In this document: piece after piece, positions 23,721-35,002 of the stretch
Layout: each line of letters opens with the position of its first letter
Numbering within the stretch: the stretch's first letter is position 1
NCBI RefSeq assembly: GCF_037943105.1
Contig: NZ_CP149803.1
Span: forward strand, 2,150,001 to 2,214,000
Length of the DNA: 64,000 nucleotides
Direction of reading: 5' to 3'
Source of the DNA: Pseudomonas sp. TMP9
GTDB taxonomy: Bacteria; Pseudomonadota; Gammaproteobacteria; Pseudomonadales; Pseudomonadaceae
Notes under the pieces: generated by a model
Database searches by the model: none
The model's input: only the letters and a program-made list of their open reading frames with translations
Told to the model about the DNA's origin: nothing
Made by a program: the position numbers and the translations under genes

Positions 23721-25189
23721 GCGTCGCTGACGCAAACAAAGCCAACAGCGCCGCACCACCCGACGCAACCCTTGCCAAAAAACCCGCCTCGAAACTGGGG
23801 TTGACCCTGCTGGTGGCGCTGGTGGTTGGCTCGATTCTCGGCAGCGGTATCTTCGGCCTGCCGCAGAACATGGCGGCCGGTGCAGGTGCCGGCGCCATTT
23901 TGATCGGCTGGACCATTACCGGCATCGGCATGCTGTTGCTGGTGCGGGTTTACCAGATGCTCTCGATGCGCAAACCCGATCTCGACAACGGCGTCTACGC
24001 CTACGCCCGCGCATTGTCAGGTGAGTACGTCGGTTTCAACTCGGCCTGGGGTTACTGGATCAGCGCCTCGATCGGCAATGTTGGCTATTTGGTGGCGGCG
24101 TTCGGCGCGCTGGGTTACTTCTTCCCGATGTTCGGTACAGGCAATTCACCAGCCGCTATTGCGGGTGCTTCGATCGTGCTGTGGGTCATCCACCTGTTGG
24201 TGTTGCGCGGCATTCAAGGTGCTGCGGTGCTGAATGCGCTGGTCACACTGGCCAAGATTGTGCCGCTGCTGCTGTTTATTGCGCTGGTCGCCATGGCCTT
24301 CAAAGTGGAAACCTTTAACTTCAACTTCTGGGGAGCTGCCAGCCTCGGCTCGGTGCTTGATCAGGTCAAGAGCACCATGCTGGTTACGGTCTGGGTGTTT
24401 ATCGGCATTGAAGGCGCCAGTGTGTATTCGGCGCGGGCGCGCAAGCGGGAAGATGTTGGCCGCGCCACGGTCATCGGCTTTCTGATCTGCCTGCTGTTAT
24501 TGATGTCGGTGTCGCTGCTGTCGCTCGGAATATTCAACCAGCCGACGCTGGCCGGCCTGAAAAACCCATCGATGGCCGGCGTGCTGGAGGACGCTGTTGG
24601 CACCTGGGGCGCGGTACTGATCTACGTCGGCCTGATTGTCTCGGTCGGCGGCGGCTTCCTGGCCTGGATGCTGTTGTCGGCGGAATCCCCGTTCACCCCA
24701 GCAGGCGGCGGCGTGATGCCGAAATGGCTGGGGCAGACCAACGACAAGCACGTGCCGGCCAACGCCCTGTGGCTAACCAACGGCATGGTGCAGTTGTTTC
24801 TGATTCTGACGCTGTTCTCCAAGGCGTCTTATCTGGCGCTGATCTCACTGTCCACCGCAATGATTCTGCTGCCTTACCTGTTCAGCGCCGCCTACGGTCT
24901 GTTGCTGGCATGGCGGGGCGAGGGTGTCAAAGCGGCCATCAAGCCTACTGACGTACCCATCGCGGGGCTGGCCACGCTCTACTGCCTGTGGCTGCTGTAC
25001 GCCGCAGGCTTTAAGTACTTGCTGCTCAGCGCCCTGCTCTATGTGCCGGGTGTGTTGATCTATGCCTGGGCCAAGCGGCAACGCCAAGAAACGCTTTTTA
25101 CCCCGTGGGAGTGGCTGATTTTGGCCGGTCTTATTGTGCTGTCCGGTGTAGCGGCGGCATTGCTTTACAACGGCCAGCTGAGTCTGTGA
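23717..25189 (+). CDS. arcD: Arginine/ornithine antiporter, first copy
   Basis: 490 residues, twelve to thirteen membrane helices of the APC superfamily. The N-terminal [23 protein letters not shown] is the substrate-site signature. It is close in sequence throughout to the second ArcD in this window (28673), for example [15 protein letters not shown] and [18 protein letters not shown]. It exchanges arginine for ornithine without energy cost in the arginine deiminase pathway. GTG start overlapping the upstream small gene by 4 nt. It carries a longer, basic N-terminal tail than the second copy. Confidence 0.9.
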   Translation: MSVADANKANSAAPPDATLAKKPASKLGLTLLVALVVGSILGSGIFGLPQNMAAGAGAGAILIGWTITGIGMLLLVRVYQMLSMRKPDLDNGVYAYARALSGEYVGFNSAWGYWISASIGNVGYLVAAFGALGYFFPMFGTGNSPAAIAGASIVLWVIHLLVLRGIQGAAVLNALVTLAKIVPLLLFIALVAMAFKVETFNFNFWGAASLGSVLDQVKSTMLVTVWVFIGIEGASVYSARARKREDVGRATVIGFLICLLLLMSVSLLSLGIFNQPTLAGLKNPSMAGVLEDAVGTWGAVLIYVGLIVSVGGGFLAWMLLSAESPFTPAGGGVMPKWLGQTNDKHVPANALWLTNGMVQLFLILTLFSKASYLALISLSTAMILLPYLFSAAYGLLLAWRGEGVKAAIKPTDVPIAGLATLYCLWLLYAAGFKYLLLSALLYVPGVLIYAWAKRQRQETLFTPWEWLILAGLIVLSGVAAALLYNGQLSL

Positions 25190-25241
25190 TGCCTGCTCTC
25201 GACCCCTTCATTTCACTGTGTGCGAAAAGGAAATTAACACC

Positions 25242-26459
25242 ATGAGCCAAGGTCTGAATTCTGAAATCGGTCGGCTACGCCGCGTGTTGGTGTGCCGTCC
25301 TGGCTTGGCGCAGCAGCGTCTGACTCCCGCTAACTGCCGCGATTTGTTGTTCGATGATGTGCTCTGGGTAGAGCAGGCGCGTAATGATCACGACGCCTTT
25401 ACCAATGCCATGCAAAGCCGCGATGTTGAAGTGCTGGAGCTGCACAACCTACTGGCCACCACCGTGACTGACCCAGCCGCCCGCTCGTGGCTGCTGGACC
25501 GCAAGCTCGCCCCCGGCACAGTCGATACCGAGCTGGCGCAGCAGCTGCGCCCTTGGCTGGAAGACCTGCCGCCCATGCGCTTAGCGGAACACCTGATCGG
25601 CGGCTTAGCCCGGGCTGAACTGCCGTTTGAGCCAGATGGCCTGTTAGCCCGGTATGCCAACGCCAGCGACTTCCTCCTACCGCCACTGCCAAACACCCTG
25701 TTTAGCCGCGACAGCAGTTGCTGGATCGGTGAGGGCGTGGTCTTGTGCCCGATGTATTGGCCTGCACGCCGCCAGGAAACTTTGCTCACCGCTGCGGTTT
25801 ATCGCTTTCACCCGCTGTTTGCCGGCAACGTCACCACCTGGTGGGGTGACCCGGACGTCGACCACGGCGGTGCCACTCTAGAGGGTGGTGATGTGATGCC
25901 GCTGGGTAATGGTGTGGTGTTGATCGGCATGGGTGAACGCACCTCACCGCAGGCAGTCAGCCAACTGGCTCGCGCCTTATTTGCCCAAGGTGGCGCCACA
26001 CGAGTACTGGCCGCACAAATCCCGAAATCCCGGGGCGCCATGCACCTGGATACAGTGTTTACGTTCTGCGACGTCGACCTGGTGACCAGCTTCCCGGAAA
26101 TGGTTGATGCGATCCGCGTGCACAGCCTACGCCCGGGTGATCGTGAAGGCAGCGTGGATGTACACACCGAAACCAAGCCGTTTTTACAAGTAGTCGCCGA
26201 AGCATTGGGCTTGGCCAAACTGCGTTCCGTGGCCACCGGCGGCGACGCTTGGCAGTCCGAGCGTGAGCAGTGGGACGACGGTAACAACCTGCTGGCATTA
26301 GCGCCGGGCGTGGTCATGAGCTATTCACGCAACACTCACACCAATACCTTGCTGCGCAAGGCTGGCGTTGAGGTCATCACCGTTCCGGGTTCTGAGTTAG
26401 GCCGCGGCCGTGGAGGCAGCCATTGCATGTCGTGCCCCATTGAGCGCGACCCCATCTGA
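25242..26459 (+). CDS. arcA: Arginine deiminase, first copy
   Basis: 405 residues. Converts arginine to citrulline and ammonia. The catalytic Cys is in GGSHCMSCP near the C-terminus; the other site residues lie in [33 protein letters not shown] and the N-terminal [17 protein letters not shown]. The start ATG 25242 ([10 protein letters not shown]) has AAAAGGAAA upstream; an in-frame start at 25218 is less likely. It follows arcD by 52 bp without a terminator. It is a diverged paralogue of the arcA at 30121. Confidence 0.93.
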   Translation: MSQGLNSEIGRLRRVLVCRPGLAQQRLTPANCRDLLFDDVLWVEQARNDHDAFTNAMQSRDVEVLELHNLLATTVTDPAARSWLLDRKLAPGTVDTELAQQLRPWLEDLPPMRLAEHLIGGLARAELPFEPDGLLARYANASDFLLPPLPNTLFSRDSSCWIGEGVVLCPMYWPARRQETLLTAAVYRFHPLFAGNVTTWWGDPDVDHGGATLEGGDVMPLGNGVVLIGMGERTSPQAVSQLARALFAQGGATRVLAAQIPKSRGAMHLDTVFTFCDVDLVTSFPEMVDAIRVHSLRPGDREGSVDVHTETKPFLQVVAEALGLAKLRSVATGGDAWQSEREQWDDGNNLLALAPGVVMSYSRNTHTNTLLRKAGVEVITVPGSELGRGRGGSHCMSCPIERDPI

Positions 26460-26481
26460 CCCCTATTGACGGCGGCAACCC

Positions 26482-26621
26482 CACATCGAGCCATTGCTGG
26501 CGCTCTACCCGGCGAACATGGCGCTGCTGCAAGCCACGCCATATAAGGCGGTGCGGATGGCAGCGCTTTACTCAAACCGCCGGGGCAACTGTATAAAGAT
26601 TACGACCCCAGTGGCAGGTGA
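26482..26621 (+). pseudogene. Possible frameshifted remnant of a coding sequence
   Basis: One frame reads IEPLLALYPANMALLQAT...RMAAL up to about 26567; shifting the frame gives LKPPGQLYKDYDPSGR and a stop at 26619-26621. The two parts together look like a protein C-terminus broken by an indel. I do not recognise the family. The surrounding gap (26460-26767) holds no other gene that I can support. Confidence 0.3.
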
Positions 26622-26767
26622 CGGCCCAGATGGATGTGGACGCCCAGCCACTCGCGGATGCGCTCGGAACTGTAACGCCGATCTGCTGATCCCAGACAAT
26701 ACGGCGTGCAATCTATTGGCGTATACAGGTGCTCATAATGTCTCGGTAGATAAACCAAGGTGGCGCG

Positions 26768-27715
26768 ATGGACTTTAAGGATTACTACAAAATACTCGGC
26801 CTTGAGCCGGGGGCCGATGACAAGGCAGTCAAAGCGGCCTACCGCAAACTGGCACGCAAATACCACCCCGATGTCAGCAAAGAAAAGGGCGCCGAGGATA
26901 AATTCAAGGAAGTCGCCGAAGCCTATGAAGTGCTGAAAAGCGCCGAAAAACGCGCTGAGTACGATGAGCTGCGCAAATACGGCCAGCAAGGCAAACCCTT
27001 TGAGCCACCGCCCGGCTGGCAACCCCGTGGCAACTCCGGCTTTACCGATGAAATGGGCGGCGGCGGTGATTATTCGGACTTTTTCGAATCGCTTTTTGGT
27101 GGCGCCGGACGCTCTCAGCGAGGCCCGCGCAACAGTTCACGACGCGGGCAGGATGTGGAAATGGAATTAGCGCTGCTGCTGGAAGAAACCCAGACGCAGG
27201 ACACCAAGCAAATTGCCTTTCAGCTGCCGCAATACAGCCCTAACGGCCAACCACTGCCAGCCATCAATAAGACCCTCAACGTAAAAATCCCACCTGGCGT
27301 GACTAACGGCGAGCGCATTCGCCTGAAAAATCAGGGTGCTCCGGGTGTGGGCGGTGCTGCGAATGGTGATCTGTACCTAATCATCCGCTTGGTGCCGCAC
27401 CCACTGTTCGATGTCGAGGCCTCCAACCTGATTCTCACTGTGCCCTTGGCGCCTTGGGAAGCGGCGTTAGGCGGCTCAATCACGGTGCCCACGCTGACCG
27501 GTAAAATCAGCCTGCGTATTCCCGCTAACACCCAAAGTGGGCAGCGGCTGCGCATCAAGGGCAAGGGCCTGCTGACCAAATCCGCGGAACCCGGCGATAT
27601 GTTTGCCCTGTTCAAAATCGTCATTCCCGCTCAGGCTGACGAAGCCACGCGTGCGCTCTGGGCGCAGCTGGCCGAGCAAGCCGCTTTCAACCCGCGCGCG
27701 CAGTGGAGTCAGTGA
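26768..27715 (+). CDS. cbpA: Curved DNA-binding protein / DnaJ-like co-chaperone
   Basis: 315 residues. J domain at 1-70 with HPD at 33-35 ([11 protein letters not shown]), a Gly/Phe-rich linker with [18 protein letters not shown], and two C-terminal beta-barrel domains ([54 protein letters not shown]). There is no DnaJ zinc-finger. CbpA stimulates DnaK and also binds curved DNA in stationary phase. It overlaps cbpM by one base. Confidence 0.95.
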   Translation: MDFKDYYKILGLEPGADDKAVKAAYRKLARKYHPDVSKEKGAEDKFKEVAEAYEVLKSAEKRAEYDELRKYGQQGKPFEPPPGWQPRGNSGFTDEMGGGGDYSDFFESLFGGAGRSQRGPRNSSRRGQDVEMELALLLEETQTQDTKQIAFQLPQYSPNGQPLPAINKTLNVKIPPGVTNGERIRLKNQGAPGVGGAANGDLYLIIRLVPHPLFDVEASNLILTVPLAPWEAALGGSITVPTLTGKISLRIPANTQSGQRLRIKGKGLLTKSAEPGDMFALFKIVIPAQADEATRALWAQLAEQAAFNPRAQWSQ

Positions 27716-28017
27716 TGAGTAGCCTGATCATGCAACTAAGCACCCACGAACTTTGCCTGTGCGCCGAGCTGCCACAGACAGTCCTGCTGGAAATTGTCGA
27801 GCACGGCATTGTCGAGCCCAGCGGCCAAACGCCGGAACAATGGCAGTTCGACGCTGACGCGCTGATCATCGTCAAGCGCGCCTATCGCCTGCAAGCCGAA
27901 CTGCAGATTGACTGGGCCGGTGTCGCCTTAGCGCTGCAGTTACTGGATGATTTGCAACAACTGCGCGGTGAAAACAGCCACCTGCGCCAACGCTTAAACC
28001 GCTTCGAAGAACCCTAG
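27715..28017 (+). CDS. cbpM: CbpA modulator
   Basis: 100 residues, all-helical with a MerR-like N-terminal fold (LSTHELCLCAELPQTVLLEIVEHGIVEP, then WQFDADALIIVKRAYRLQAEL). CbpM binds the J domain of CbpA and blocks both its DnaK stimulation and its DNA binding. The ATG at 27715 overlaps the cbpA stop (TGATG), so the two are made together, as in E. coli. Confidence 0.92.
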   Translation: MSSLIMQLSTHELCLCAELPQTVLLEIVEHGIVEPSGQTPEQWQFDADALIIVKRAYRLQAELQIDWAGVALALQLLDDLQQLRGENSHLRQRLNRFEEP

Positions 28018-28083
28018 CCGAACCGGCATAACTGAGCAGCGTGGCAAAACCGGCGGCTGCAATGCTGCGCCTCTGCTACCCGC

Positions 28084-28098
28084 TTGCGCAGTGCGCAA
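28084..28098. promoter_or_regulatory. Perfect dyad upstream of the DUF5064 gene (possible operator)
   Basis: TTGCGCA-G-TGCGCAA is a 7-bp perfect inverted repeat around one base, 40 nt ahead of the DUF5064 start codon. It could be an operator; no known regulator consensus fits exactly. Confidence 0.3.
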
Positions 28099-28137
28099 AC
28101 ACTCACCTCAGGCGGTATCGTTCCCAAGGAGAAAGGC

Positions 28138-28506
28138 ATGTTTAAAGCAGGTCACTTGCACCGTGCCAACCTGACTGAAACACCCGGTATGCCGGCGTTT
28201 TCAATCGATATCCATTACCAGGTGCGCACCGATGCAACTGAAGGGCAGATGGTGCATTTCCACATTCTCGGTGAGGTGCAAGGTATGCCGTTCGAGGAGA
28301 GTGTCGAACTGCACCGCGACACGGTATTCAACTTCGCCAGCACGCTTACCCGCATTGCTGAAAAACATGGCTTACACCCTAAATTTGGTGCGGTGCTGGC
28401 CCACCATAAAGAATACGACCAGATGTTTGAGGACATCCGCAGCCAGGTCCATGGCGTGTCTGGCGAGGCGATAAATTTCGACCACCTGCGTCAAGATGGT
28501 TTTTAG
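28138..28506 (+). CDS. DUF5064 family protein
   Basis: 122 residues, small soluble protein of a Pseudomonas family without known function. Recognised by MFKAGHLHRANLTETPGMPAFSID, FEESVELHRDTVFNFAS and YDQMFEDIRSQ. ATG 28138 with an AAGGAG site; the frame is open to 28084 but the upstream part has no family sequence. It stands alone between cbpM and the arc operon and has a terminator-like hairpin after it. Confidence 0.8.
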   Translation: MFKAGHLHRANLTETPGMPAFSIDIHYQVRTDATEGQMVHFHILGEVQGMPFEESVELHRDTVFNFASTLTRIAEKHGLHPKFGAVLAHHKEYDQMFEDIRSQVHGVSGEAINFDHLRQDGF

Positions 28507-28510
28507 CGGC

Positions 28511-28534
28511 TGAAGCATTATTCGCTTCTTTTTT
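28511..28534 (+). terminator. Probable terminator after the DUF5064 gene
   Basis: TGAAGC, loop ATTATTC, GCTTC then TTTTTT. The stem is short (5 bp) but sits inside a further GCGGCT/AGCCGC pairing at 28506-28540. Confidence 0.55.
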
Positions 28535-28596
28535 AGCCGCCAGCGCCCTCAGCTAACGGCTATTACACCGCCTAAAAGTCGCCACCTCGGCACTTC

Positions 28597-28610
28597 TTGA
28601 CCCAAATCAA
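28597..28610 (+). promoter_or_regulatory. Anr/FNR box upstream of arcDABC
   Basis: TTGACCCAAATCAA matches the Anr consensus TTGAT-N4-ATCAA with one mismatch. It lies about 63 nt before the arcD start codon, so a transcript starting near 28645 would place the box at about -41, as in the P. aeruginosa arc promoter. It predicts oxygen-limited induction of the operon. Confidence 0.85.
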
Positions 28611-28672
28611 CACCCATCACCACGCAAAAGCGCCCACTAACTTTTGGACCAAGCGTTTAACGGAGAGCTGCT

Positions 28673-30100
28673 ATGACGGAGTCAACACGCAAACTTAAAC
28701 TGGGTGCCTTGGTTGCCCTCGTTGTGGGGTCGATGATCGGCGGGGGCATATTTTCGTTGCCGCAAAACATCGCGGCCAGCGCCAGCGCCGGCGCAACACT
28801 GGTCGGCTGGCTTATTACCGGGGTCGGTATGTTGACCCTGGCCTTCGTCTTCCAGACCTTAGCCAACCGCAAGCCTGAGCTGGATGGCGGTGTCTACGTT
28901 TACGCCAAGGCCGGCTTTGGCGATTACATGGGCTTCTCATCAGCCTGGGGCTACTGGATCAGCGCGTGGATCGGCAACGTCAGCTACATGGTCCTGTTGT
29001 TTGCCACCCTCGGCTATTTCTTCCCGGTATTTGGGGAGGGCAACAACCTCGCGGCCATCATCGGTGCGTCGGTGGTGCTGTGGCTGCTGCATTTCTTGGT
29101 GCTGCGTGGCATCCACGAAGCCGCCTTTATCAACACCCTGACCACTGTCGCCAAGATTGTGCCCCTCGCGGTGTTCATCGTCATCGCCGTCATCGCGTTC
29201 AAGCTGGATGTATATACCGCTGATTTCTGGGGCAGCAATAACCCCGAATTGGGCAGTGTGATGGACCAAGCCCGCAACATGATGCTGGTTACCGTCTGGG
29301 TGTTTATCGGCATTGAAGGCGCGAGTATTTTCTCCGCCCGCGCTGAAAAACGTTCAGATGTGGGCAGGGCCACGGTGGTGGGTTTTATCGCTGTGATGCT
29401 GCTGTTGGTTATGGTCAACCTGCTGTCCCAAGGCATCTTGGCGCAAGCCCAATTGGCAGGCTTAAAAAACCCATCGATGGCCGCTGTGCTGGAACATGTG
29501 GTTGGGCCTTGGGGCGCGATGCTGATCAGTGTCGGCTTGATCATCTCCCTCGCCGGGGGGTTACTGTCTTGGACTTTGCTGTGTGCCGAAATCCTCTTTA
29601 CCAGCGCCAGTGACCACACCATGCCGGCCTTCCTGCGCAAGGAAAACGCCAACAAGGTGCCGGTCAATGCCCTGTGGCTTTCTAACGGTTTAATCCAGCT
29701 GTTCTTAGTCATCACCCTGTTTAACGATGCCACTTACTTAAAACTGCTGTACCTGGCCACCTCGATGATTCTGGTGCCGTACTTCTGGTCCAGCGCGTAT
29801 GCCCTGCTCCTGACGGTGCGCGGTGAGACTTACGCTGGCGAGGCCGGTGAACGCAACAAGGACATGTTGATTGCGCTGATCTCTACCGTCTATGCCGTAT
29901 GGCTGGTGTATGCCGCCGGTGTGCAATACCTGCTCCTCTCGGCATTGCTCTATGCCCCCGGTGCCATCCTATTCGCCATGGCCAAGCGCGAGCTGGGTCA
30001 ACAGGTGTTTACCGGGGTAGAAAAAGTGATTTTCATCGGCGTGCTGGTTGGCGCAGCGATTGCGGCTTACGGCCTGTATGACGGGTTCTTGAGCATCTAA
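28673..30100 (+). CDS. arcD: Arginine/ornithine antiporter, second copy
   Basis: 475 residues, APC-superfamily membrane protein with the N-terminal [23 protein letters not shown] signature and twelve or so helices. First gene of arcDABC. Imports arginine in exchange for ornithine, feeding arginine deiminase. GGAGAG ahead of the ATG; an Anr box lies upstream. It is shorter at the N-terminus than the copy at 23717 but clearly paralogous along its length. Confidence 0.94.
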   Translation: MTESTRKLKLGALVALVVGSMIGGGIFSLPQNIAASASAGATLVGWLITGVGMLTLAFVFQTLANRKPELDGGVYVYAKAGFGDYMGFSSAWGYWISAWIGNVSYMVLLFATLGYFFPVFGEGNNLAAIIGASVVLWLLHFLVLRGIHEAAFINTLTTVAKIVPLAVFIVIAVIAFKLDVYTADFWGSNNPELGSVMDQARNMMLVTVWVFIGIEGASIFSARAEKRSDVGRATVVGFIAVMLLLVMVNLLSQGILAQAQLAGLKNPSMAAVLEHVVGPWGAMLISVGLIISLAGGLLSWTLLCAEILFTSASDHTMPAFLRKENANKVPVNALWLSNGLIQLFLVITLFNDATYLKLLYLATSMILVPYFWSSAYALLLTVRGETYAGEAGERNKDMLIALISTVYAVWLVYAAGVQYLLLSALLYAPGAILFAMAKRELGQQVFTGVEKVIFIGVLVGAAIAAYGLYDGFLSI

Positions 30101-30120
30101 TTGGCAAAAGGACAGAGTGC

Positions 30121-31377
30121 ATGAACACTGCAAAAATCAAACTGGGCGCCCATTCCGAAGCGGGCAAACTGCACAAGGTATTGGTCTGCTCGCCTGGCTT
30201 GGCGCACTTGCGCCTAACCCCGGACAACTGCGACGAACTGCTGTTCGACGACGTTATCTGGGTTAGCCAGGCTAAACGTGACCACTTCGACTTTGTCAGC
30301 AAAATGCGCGAGCGTAATATCGAAGTGATCGAGATGCACAACATGCTCACCGACGTGGTGCAAAACCCAGAAGCGCTGAAGTGGATTCTCGACCGTAAAA
30401 CCTCAGCTAACCACGTGGGCGTCGGCCTGCACAATGAAGTACGCAGCTGGCTGGAAAGCCAAGAGCCGCGCAAGCTGGCTGAGTTTTTAATTGGCGGCGT
30501 ATCGGGGGCTGACCTCAATGCCAACGGCGGCAGCGACATGGCCAAGATGTTCAGCGACTTCCTCGGCGCATCCAGCTTTATCCTGCCTCCCTTACCTAAC
30601 ACCCTGTTCACCCGTGACAACAGTTGCTGGATCTACGGTGGCGTGGTGCTCGACCCGATGTACTGGCCCGCACGCAGACAGGAAACCCTGTTGATGACGG
30701 CCATTTATAAATTCCATCCGGACTTTATAAATGCCGACTTCAAGGTCTGGTACGGCAACCCGGATGAGGACCATGGCGCGGCTACGCTGGAAGGCGGCGA
30801 TGTGATGCCCATTGGCAACGGCGTGGTTTTGATCGGTATGGGTGAACGTAGCTCCCATCAAGCCATCGGCCAGTTAGCGCAATCGCTGTTCAAAGCCGGC
30901 GCCGTACAACGGGTCATCGTTGCCGGCCTGCCAAAATCCCGTGCAGCCATGCATTTGGACACCGTATTCAGCTTCTGCGACCGCGACCTGGTGACCATCT
31001 TCCCCTCGGTGGTCAACCAGATTGTGGCCTTCAGCATTCGTCCCGATGAAAGCATGCCGGGCGGCCTGGATATCCGCCGCGAACCTAAACCATTCCTCGA
31101 CGTAGTGGCCGAGTCGCTGAACCTAAAAAAACTGCGGGTGGTGCAAACCGGCGGCGACAGCTTTGAAGCCGAGCGCGAGCAGTGGGACGACGGCAATAAC
31201 TTGATTTGCTTGGAGCCCGGGGTGGTCATCGGCTATGACCGCAACACCTTCACCAATACCTTGCTGCGTAAAGCTGGCGTGGAAGTCATCACCATCAGTG
31301 CCAGCGAGCTTGGCCGTGGCCGTGGCGGCGGTCACTGCATGACCTGTCCGATCATCCGCGACCCGATCGATTACTGA
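30121..31377 (+). CDS. arcA: Arginine deiminase, second copy
   Basis: 418 residues, the usual length. The C-terminal [17 protein letters not shown] carries the nucleophilic Cys, and [34 protein letters not shown] and REQWDDGNN provide the guanidinium-binding acids and His. AAAGGA precedes the ATG, 20 bp after arcD. It differs from the copy at 25242 by scattered substitutions and a short extra segment around residue 140. Citrulline from it goes to ArcB. Confidence 0.97.
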   Translation: MNTAKIKLGAHSEAGKLHKVLVCSPGLAHLRLTPDNCDELLFDDVIWVSQAKRDHFDFVSKMRERNIEVIEMHNMLTDVVQNPEALKWILDRKTSANHVGVGLHNEVRSWLESQEPRKLAEFLIGGVSGADLNANGGSDMAKMFSDFLGASSFILPPLPNTLFTRDNSCWIYGGVVLDPMYWPARRQETLLMTAIYKFHPDFINADFKVWYGNPDEDHGAATLEGGDVMPIGNGVVLIGMGERSSHQAIGQLAQSLFKAGAVQRVIVAGLPKSRAAMHLDTVFSFCDRDLVTIFPSVVNQIVAFSIRPDESMPGGLDIRREPKPFLDVVAESLNLKKLRVVQTGGDSFEAEREQWDDGNNLICLEPGVVIGYDRNTFTNTLLRKAGVEVITISASELGRGRGGGHCMTCPIIRDPIDY

Positions 31378-31453
31378 GTCTTTTTCAATGGCGTTGCACT
31401 TTAAAACCCAACGCCGCTGACCTTACGTTTAATTTCTGCAGAGGCAACTCAAC

Positions 31454-32464
31454 ATGGCTTTTAACATGCACAACCGCAGCCTCCTCAGCCTGATGCACCA
31501 CACCCAGCATGAGCTGCGCTTTCTGCTGGACCTGTCCCGTGACCTTAAACGCGCCAAATACACCGGCACCGAACAGCAACACCTAAAAGGCAAAAACATT
31601 GCCCTGATTTTTGAAAAAACCTCGACCCGCACCCGCTGCGCGTTTGAAGTGGCGGCCTACGACCAAGGTGCCAATGTCACCTACATCGATTCGACCTCCT
31701 CACAAATCGGCCACAAAGAGAGCATGAAAGACACTGCTCGCGTGCTTGGCCGCATGTTTGACGCGATCGAGTACCGCGGCTTCGGTCAGGAGATCGTCGA
31801 AGAGTTGGCCAAGTTTGCTGGCGTGCCGGTGTTTAACGGCCTAACGGCCGAGTTTCACCCCACACAAATGATTGCTGACGTGCTGACCATGCTTGAACAC
31901 AGCGACAAGCCTTTGCATGAAATCAGCTACGCCTACCTGGGCGACGCCCGCTACAACATGGGCAATTCACTGCTGATGATCGGTGCCAAACTCGGTATGG
32001 ATGTGCGCATTGGCGCGCCCAAAGCCCTCTGGCCAACAGAAGAATTTGTCGCCCAGTGCCAGCGTTTTGCCGAAGAGAGTGGCGCGCGCATTACGCTGAC
32101 GGAAAACCCCGAAGAAGCGGTCAAAGGCGTCGATTTCATTCACACCGACATTTGGGTGTCCATGGGTGAGCCGGCCGATGCTTGGGACCAGCGCATCGCT
32201 CAACTGCTGCCCTACCAGGTGAACGCAAACATGATGAAAGCAGCCGGCAACCCACGGGTGAAATTCATGCATTGCCTGCCGGCTTTTCACAACAGCGACA
32301 CCACGGTGGGTAAAGACATTGCCTCGCGCCATCCAAACCTGGCGAACGGCGTTGAAGTGACCGAAGAGGTCTTTGAGTCGCCCGCCAACCTGGCCTTCGA
32401 ACAAGCGGAAAACCGCATGCACACCATCAAGGCAATTTTGGTCTCGACCCTCGCCAACCTTTAA
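31454..32464 (+). CDS. arcB: Ornithine carbamoyltransferase, catabolic
   Basis: 336 residues. Carbamoyl phosphate site [20 protein letters not shown] (STRT motif), the FHPTQ loop, DARYNMGNS and the ornithine-binding MHCLPAFH are all present. In the arc operon it runs phosphorolysis of citrulline to ornithine and carbamoyl phosphate. 76 bp after arcA, 6 bp before arcC, with AGAGGCAA ahead of the start. Confidence 0.97.
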   Translation: MAFNMHNRSLLSLMHHTQHELRFLLDLSRDLKRAKYTGTEQQHLKGKNIALIFEKTSTRTRCAFEVAAYDQGANVTYIDSTSSQIGHKESMKDTARVLGRMFDAIEYRGFGQEIVEELAKFAGVPVFNGLTAEFHPTQMIADVLTMLEHSDKPLHEISYAYLGDARYNMGNSLLMIGAKLGMDVRIGAPKALWPTEEFVAQCQRFAEESGARITLTENPEEAVKGVDFIHTDIWVSMGEPADAWDQRIAQLLPYQVNANMMKAAGNPRVKFMHCLPAFHNSDTTVGKDIASRHPNLANGVEVTEEVFESPANLAFEQAENRMHTIKAILVSTLANL

Positions 32465-32470
32465 GGAGCC

Positions 32471-33403
32471 GTGACTATGCGCATCGTTGTCGCCCTCGGT
32501 GGTAATGCTCTTTTACGCCGTGGTGAACCCATGACGGCGGACAATCAACGCAACAACGTGCGCATTGCCACTGAACAAATCGCCAAAATTGTCGCCGGCA
32601 ACCAGCTGGTCATCGCTCACGGCAATGGCCCGCAGGTGGGTTTGTTAGCCTTGCAGGCGGCGGCTTACACCTCGGTTAACCCCTACCCCTTGGATGTCCT
32701 TGGTGCAGAAACCGAAGGCATGATCGGTTACATGATTGAGCAAGAGCTGGGCAATCTGTTGCCGTTTGACGTGCCATTCGCCACCTTGCTCACCCAAGTA
32801 GAAGTCGACCCCAACGACCCGGCCTTTGCCAACCCCAGCAAACCCATTGGCCCGGTTTACAGCCACCAAGAAGCTCTGCGCTTAGCCAAGGAAAAAGGCT
32901 GGAATATCGCCGCCGATGGCGATCAATTTCGCCGCGTTGTGGCCAGCCCACGACCCAAGCACATTTTTGAAATCCGCCCGATTAAATGGCTGCTGGATAA
33001 AGGCACCATCGTCATCTGCGCCGGTGGTGGCGGTATTCCAACCCAGTACAAGGACGGCAAACTGCAAGGCGTCGAAGCGGTAATCGATAAAGACCTTTGC
33101 AGCGCATTGTTGGCTGAGCAACTGGAGTGCGATTTGCTAGTCATCGCCACCGACGTTAACGCCGTCTTTATCGATTGGGGCGAGCCGACACAAAAAGCCG
33201 TGGCTAGCGCTCACCCCGATGCGCTGGAGAAAATCGGGTTTGCTGCCGGCTCCATGGGGCCAAAAGTTCAGGCCGCGTGTGAGTTTGCCCGCAACACCGG
33301 CAAGGCCGCGGTAATCGGCTCTTTGGCCGAGATTGAAGCCATTGTTAACGGCCACGCCGGCACACGCATCAGCATCGCCGCAGCCGGCATCAGCTACCGA
33401 TAG
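32471..33403 (+). CDS. arcC: Carbamate kinase
   Basis: 310 residues. Amino-acid kinase fold with [20 protein letters not shown] at the N-terminus, [14 protein letters not shown], and [12 protein letters not shown] and the nucleotide-binding [12 protein letters not shown] toward the C-terminus. Makes ATP from carbamoyl phosphate and ADP, the energy-yielding step of the arginine deiminase pathway. Follows arcB by 6 bp with AAGGAG ahead. Last gene of arcDABC. Confidence 0.97.
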   Translation: MTMRIVVALGGNALLRRGEPMTADNQRNNVRIATEQIAKIVAGNQLVIAHGNGPQVGLLALQAAAYTSVNPYPLDVLGAETEGMIGYMIEQELGNLLPFDVPFATLLTQVEVDPNDPAFANPSKPIGPVYSHQEALRLAKEKGWNIAADGDQFRRVVASPRPKHIFEIRPIKWLLDKGTIVICAGGGGIPTQYKDGKLQGVEAVIDKDLCSALLAEQLECDLLVIATDVNAVFIDWGEPTQKAVASAHPDALEKIGFAAGSMGPKVQAACEFARNTGKAAVIGSLAEIEAIVNGHAGTRISIAAAGISYR

Positions 33404-33628
33404 CCCAACAGAGCAACCGACCGGTTAAGACGAGCGCACGCCACAGGTTACGGCGCGACTGTGCGCTAGGGCACAGACGCCATGCAGCGTGCAGTGCAGA
33501 AATGTACAGTGAAGCACCCACCTCGTCCCCCAGGACTCTGCCATGACGCCCTCCTTCTCACCCACCCTCGTCAACCCGCGACAGCTGCAAAACCCACAGA
33601 TGGATAGCCTCAGCAGCAGGCTCGCATC

Positions 33629-34963
33629 ATGAACGCTGCTCGCGCGCTGGCGTATGTGATGCTTCTGTTGGCCCTCACCGCCTGCGGCAGCACCGTCGGA
33701 CCGTCTGCAGACAAAGCCGGCACGGCCGCGCTGGATGTAGGCTTGAACCCGGTTCTGCCTGCGCCGCAACCGTCTTTGCTGCCGATCGTCGACATCGCAC
33801 CCGCCGTGGGTTGGCCTGCGGGCAAAACCCCACTGGCAGCGCCTGGCCTGCAGGTACAAGCCTTCGCCAGCGGGCTCGACCACCCACGGTGGCTGCATGT
33901 GCTGCCCAACGGAGACGTACTGGTGGCCGAGAGCAATGCACCGGCAAAACCGGATGGTGCGCAAGGCCTGCGTGAATGGGTGGCCGGTATGATCATGGCG
34001 CGTGCTGGGGCCGGCGTGCCCAGCGCTAACCGCATCACCCTGCTGCGCGACACCACAGGTGACGGCAAGGCTGATCTGCAGACGGTCATGCTTGAGGGGC
34101 TGAACTCACCTTTTGGCATGGTGCTGGTGGGCGACTCCCTCTACGTCGCCAACACTGACGCCGTGTTACGTTTCCCTTATGCACCCGGCCAGACGCGCAT
34201 CACCGCGCCGGGCAGGCGCGTGGTTGAATTGCCCGCCGGGCCTATCAACCATCACTGGACTAAAAACCTGATCGCAAGCGCGGACGGTCGTACGCTCTAC
34301 GTCACCGTCGGCTCGAACAGCAATGCGGGCGAGCGCGGGATGGCGGTTGAGGCCGGGCGTGCATCAATTTGGGCGGTCGATGTGCGCACCGGCAAGCACC
34401 GCGAAATGGCCACCGGCCTGCGCAACCCCAATGGCCTGGCCTGGGAGCCGCACAGCGGCAAGCTGTGGACGGTGGTCAACGAGCGCGACGAACTGGGCAA
34501 CAACTTAGTCCCCGATTACCTCACTGCCGTGACTGACGGAGCTTTCTACGGCTGGCCGTGGAGCTGGTACGGCCACCACGTTGACAGCCGCGTCACCCCG
34601 CCCAACCCCTCGCGTGTGGCACAAGCGGTGGTACCTGACTATGCACTCGGTTCGCACGTCGCCCCGCTGGGCCTGGCCGCTGTTCACGACCAAGCGCTGT
34701 TGCCGTCACTCGCGCAGGGCATGTTCGTCGGCGAACATGGCTCATGGAACCGCAAGCCTCCCAGTGGCTATGCCGTTGTGTTCGTAACGTTCGCGGCGGG
34801 CCAGCCCACAGGAGCGCCGCCGCTGAGCGTATTGAGCGGTTTTTTAGCTGCGAATGGCGATGCTTATGGGCGCCCAGTCGGCGTTGCACTTGAGGCCAAT
34901 GGCGCACTGCTGGTGGCGGATGACGTTGGCAATACCGTCTGGCGGGTGAGCACTGCGCGCTGA
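33629..34963 (+). CDS. PQQ-dependent sugar dehydrogenase-like lipoprotein
   Basis: 444 residues. Signal peptide with lipobox LLALTAC (Cys 19), then a six-bladed beta-propeller of the soluble glucose/sorbosone dehydrogenase family: GLDHPRWLHVLPNGDVLVAES, GLNSPFGMVLVGDSLYVAN, GLRNPNGLAWEPHSGKLWTVVNERDELG and FVGEHGSWNRKPPSGY. Likely a periplasmic sugar or aldose oxidase using PQQ. It precedes gnd by about 40 bp, hinting at delivery of sugar acids toward the pentose phosphate enzymes. Substrate is not readable from sequence. Confidence 0.82.
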   Translation: MNAARALAYVMLLLALTACGSTVGPSADKAGTAALDVGLNPVLPAPQPSLLPIVDIAPAVGWPAGKTPLAAPGLQVQAFASGLDHPRWLHVLPNGDVLVAESNAPAKPDGAQGLREWVAGMIMARAGAGVPSANRITLLRDTTGDGKADLQTVMLEGLNSPFGMVLVGDSLYVANTDAVLRFPYAPGQTRITAPGRRVVELPAGPINHHWTKNLIASADGRTLYVTVGSNSNAGERGMAVEAGRASIWAVDVRTGKHREMATGLRNPNGLAWEPHSGKLWTVVNERDELGNNLVPDYLTAVTDGAFYGWPWSWYGHHVDSRVTPPNPSRVAQAVVPDYALGSHVAPLGLAAVHDQALLPSLAQGMFVGEHGSWNRKPPSGYAVVFVTFAAGQPTGAPPLSVLSGFLAANGDAYGRPVGVALEANGALLVADDVGNTVWRVSTAR

Positions 34964-35002
34964 TCTCACTGAGTAAAACGGCCACGCATAAGGAGCGTAA
35001 AG

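Noticed and set aside
26600..27022. 140-codon open frame on the minus strand
   Set aside because: Mostly antisense to the J domain of cbpA; only its C-terminal part lies in the gap and is not recognised.
29014..29733. 239-codon open frame on the minus strand
   Set aside because: Antisense to arcD; composition follows the complementary membrane-protein codons.
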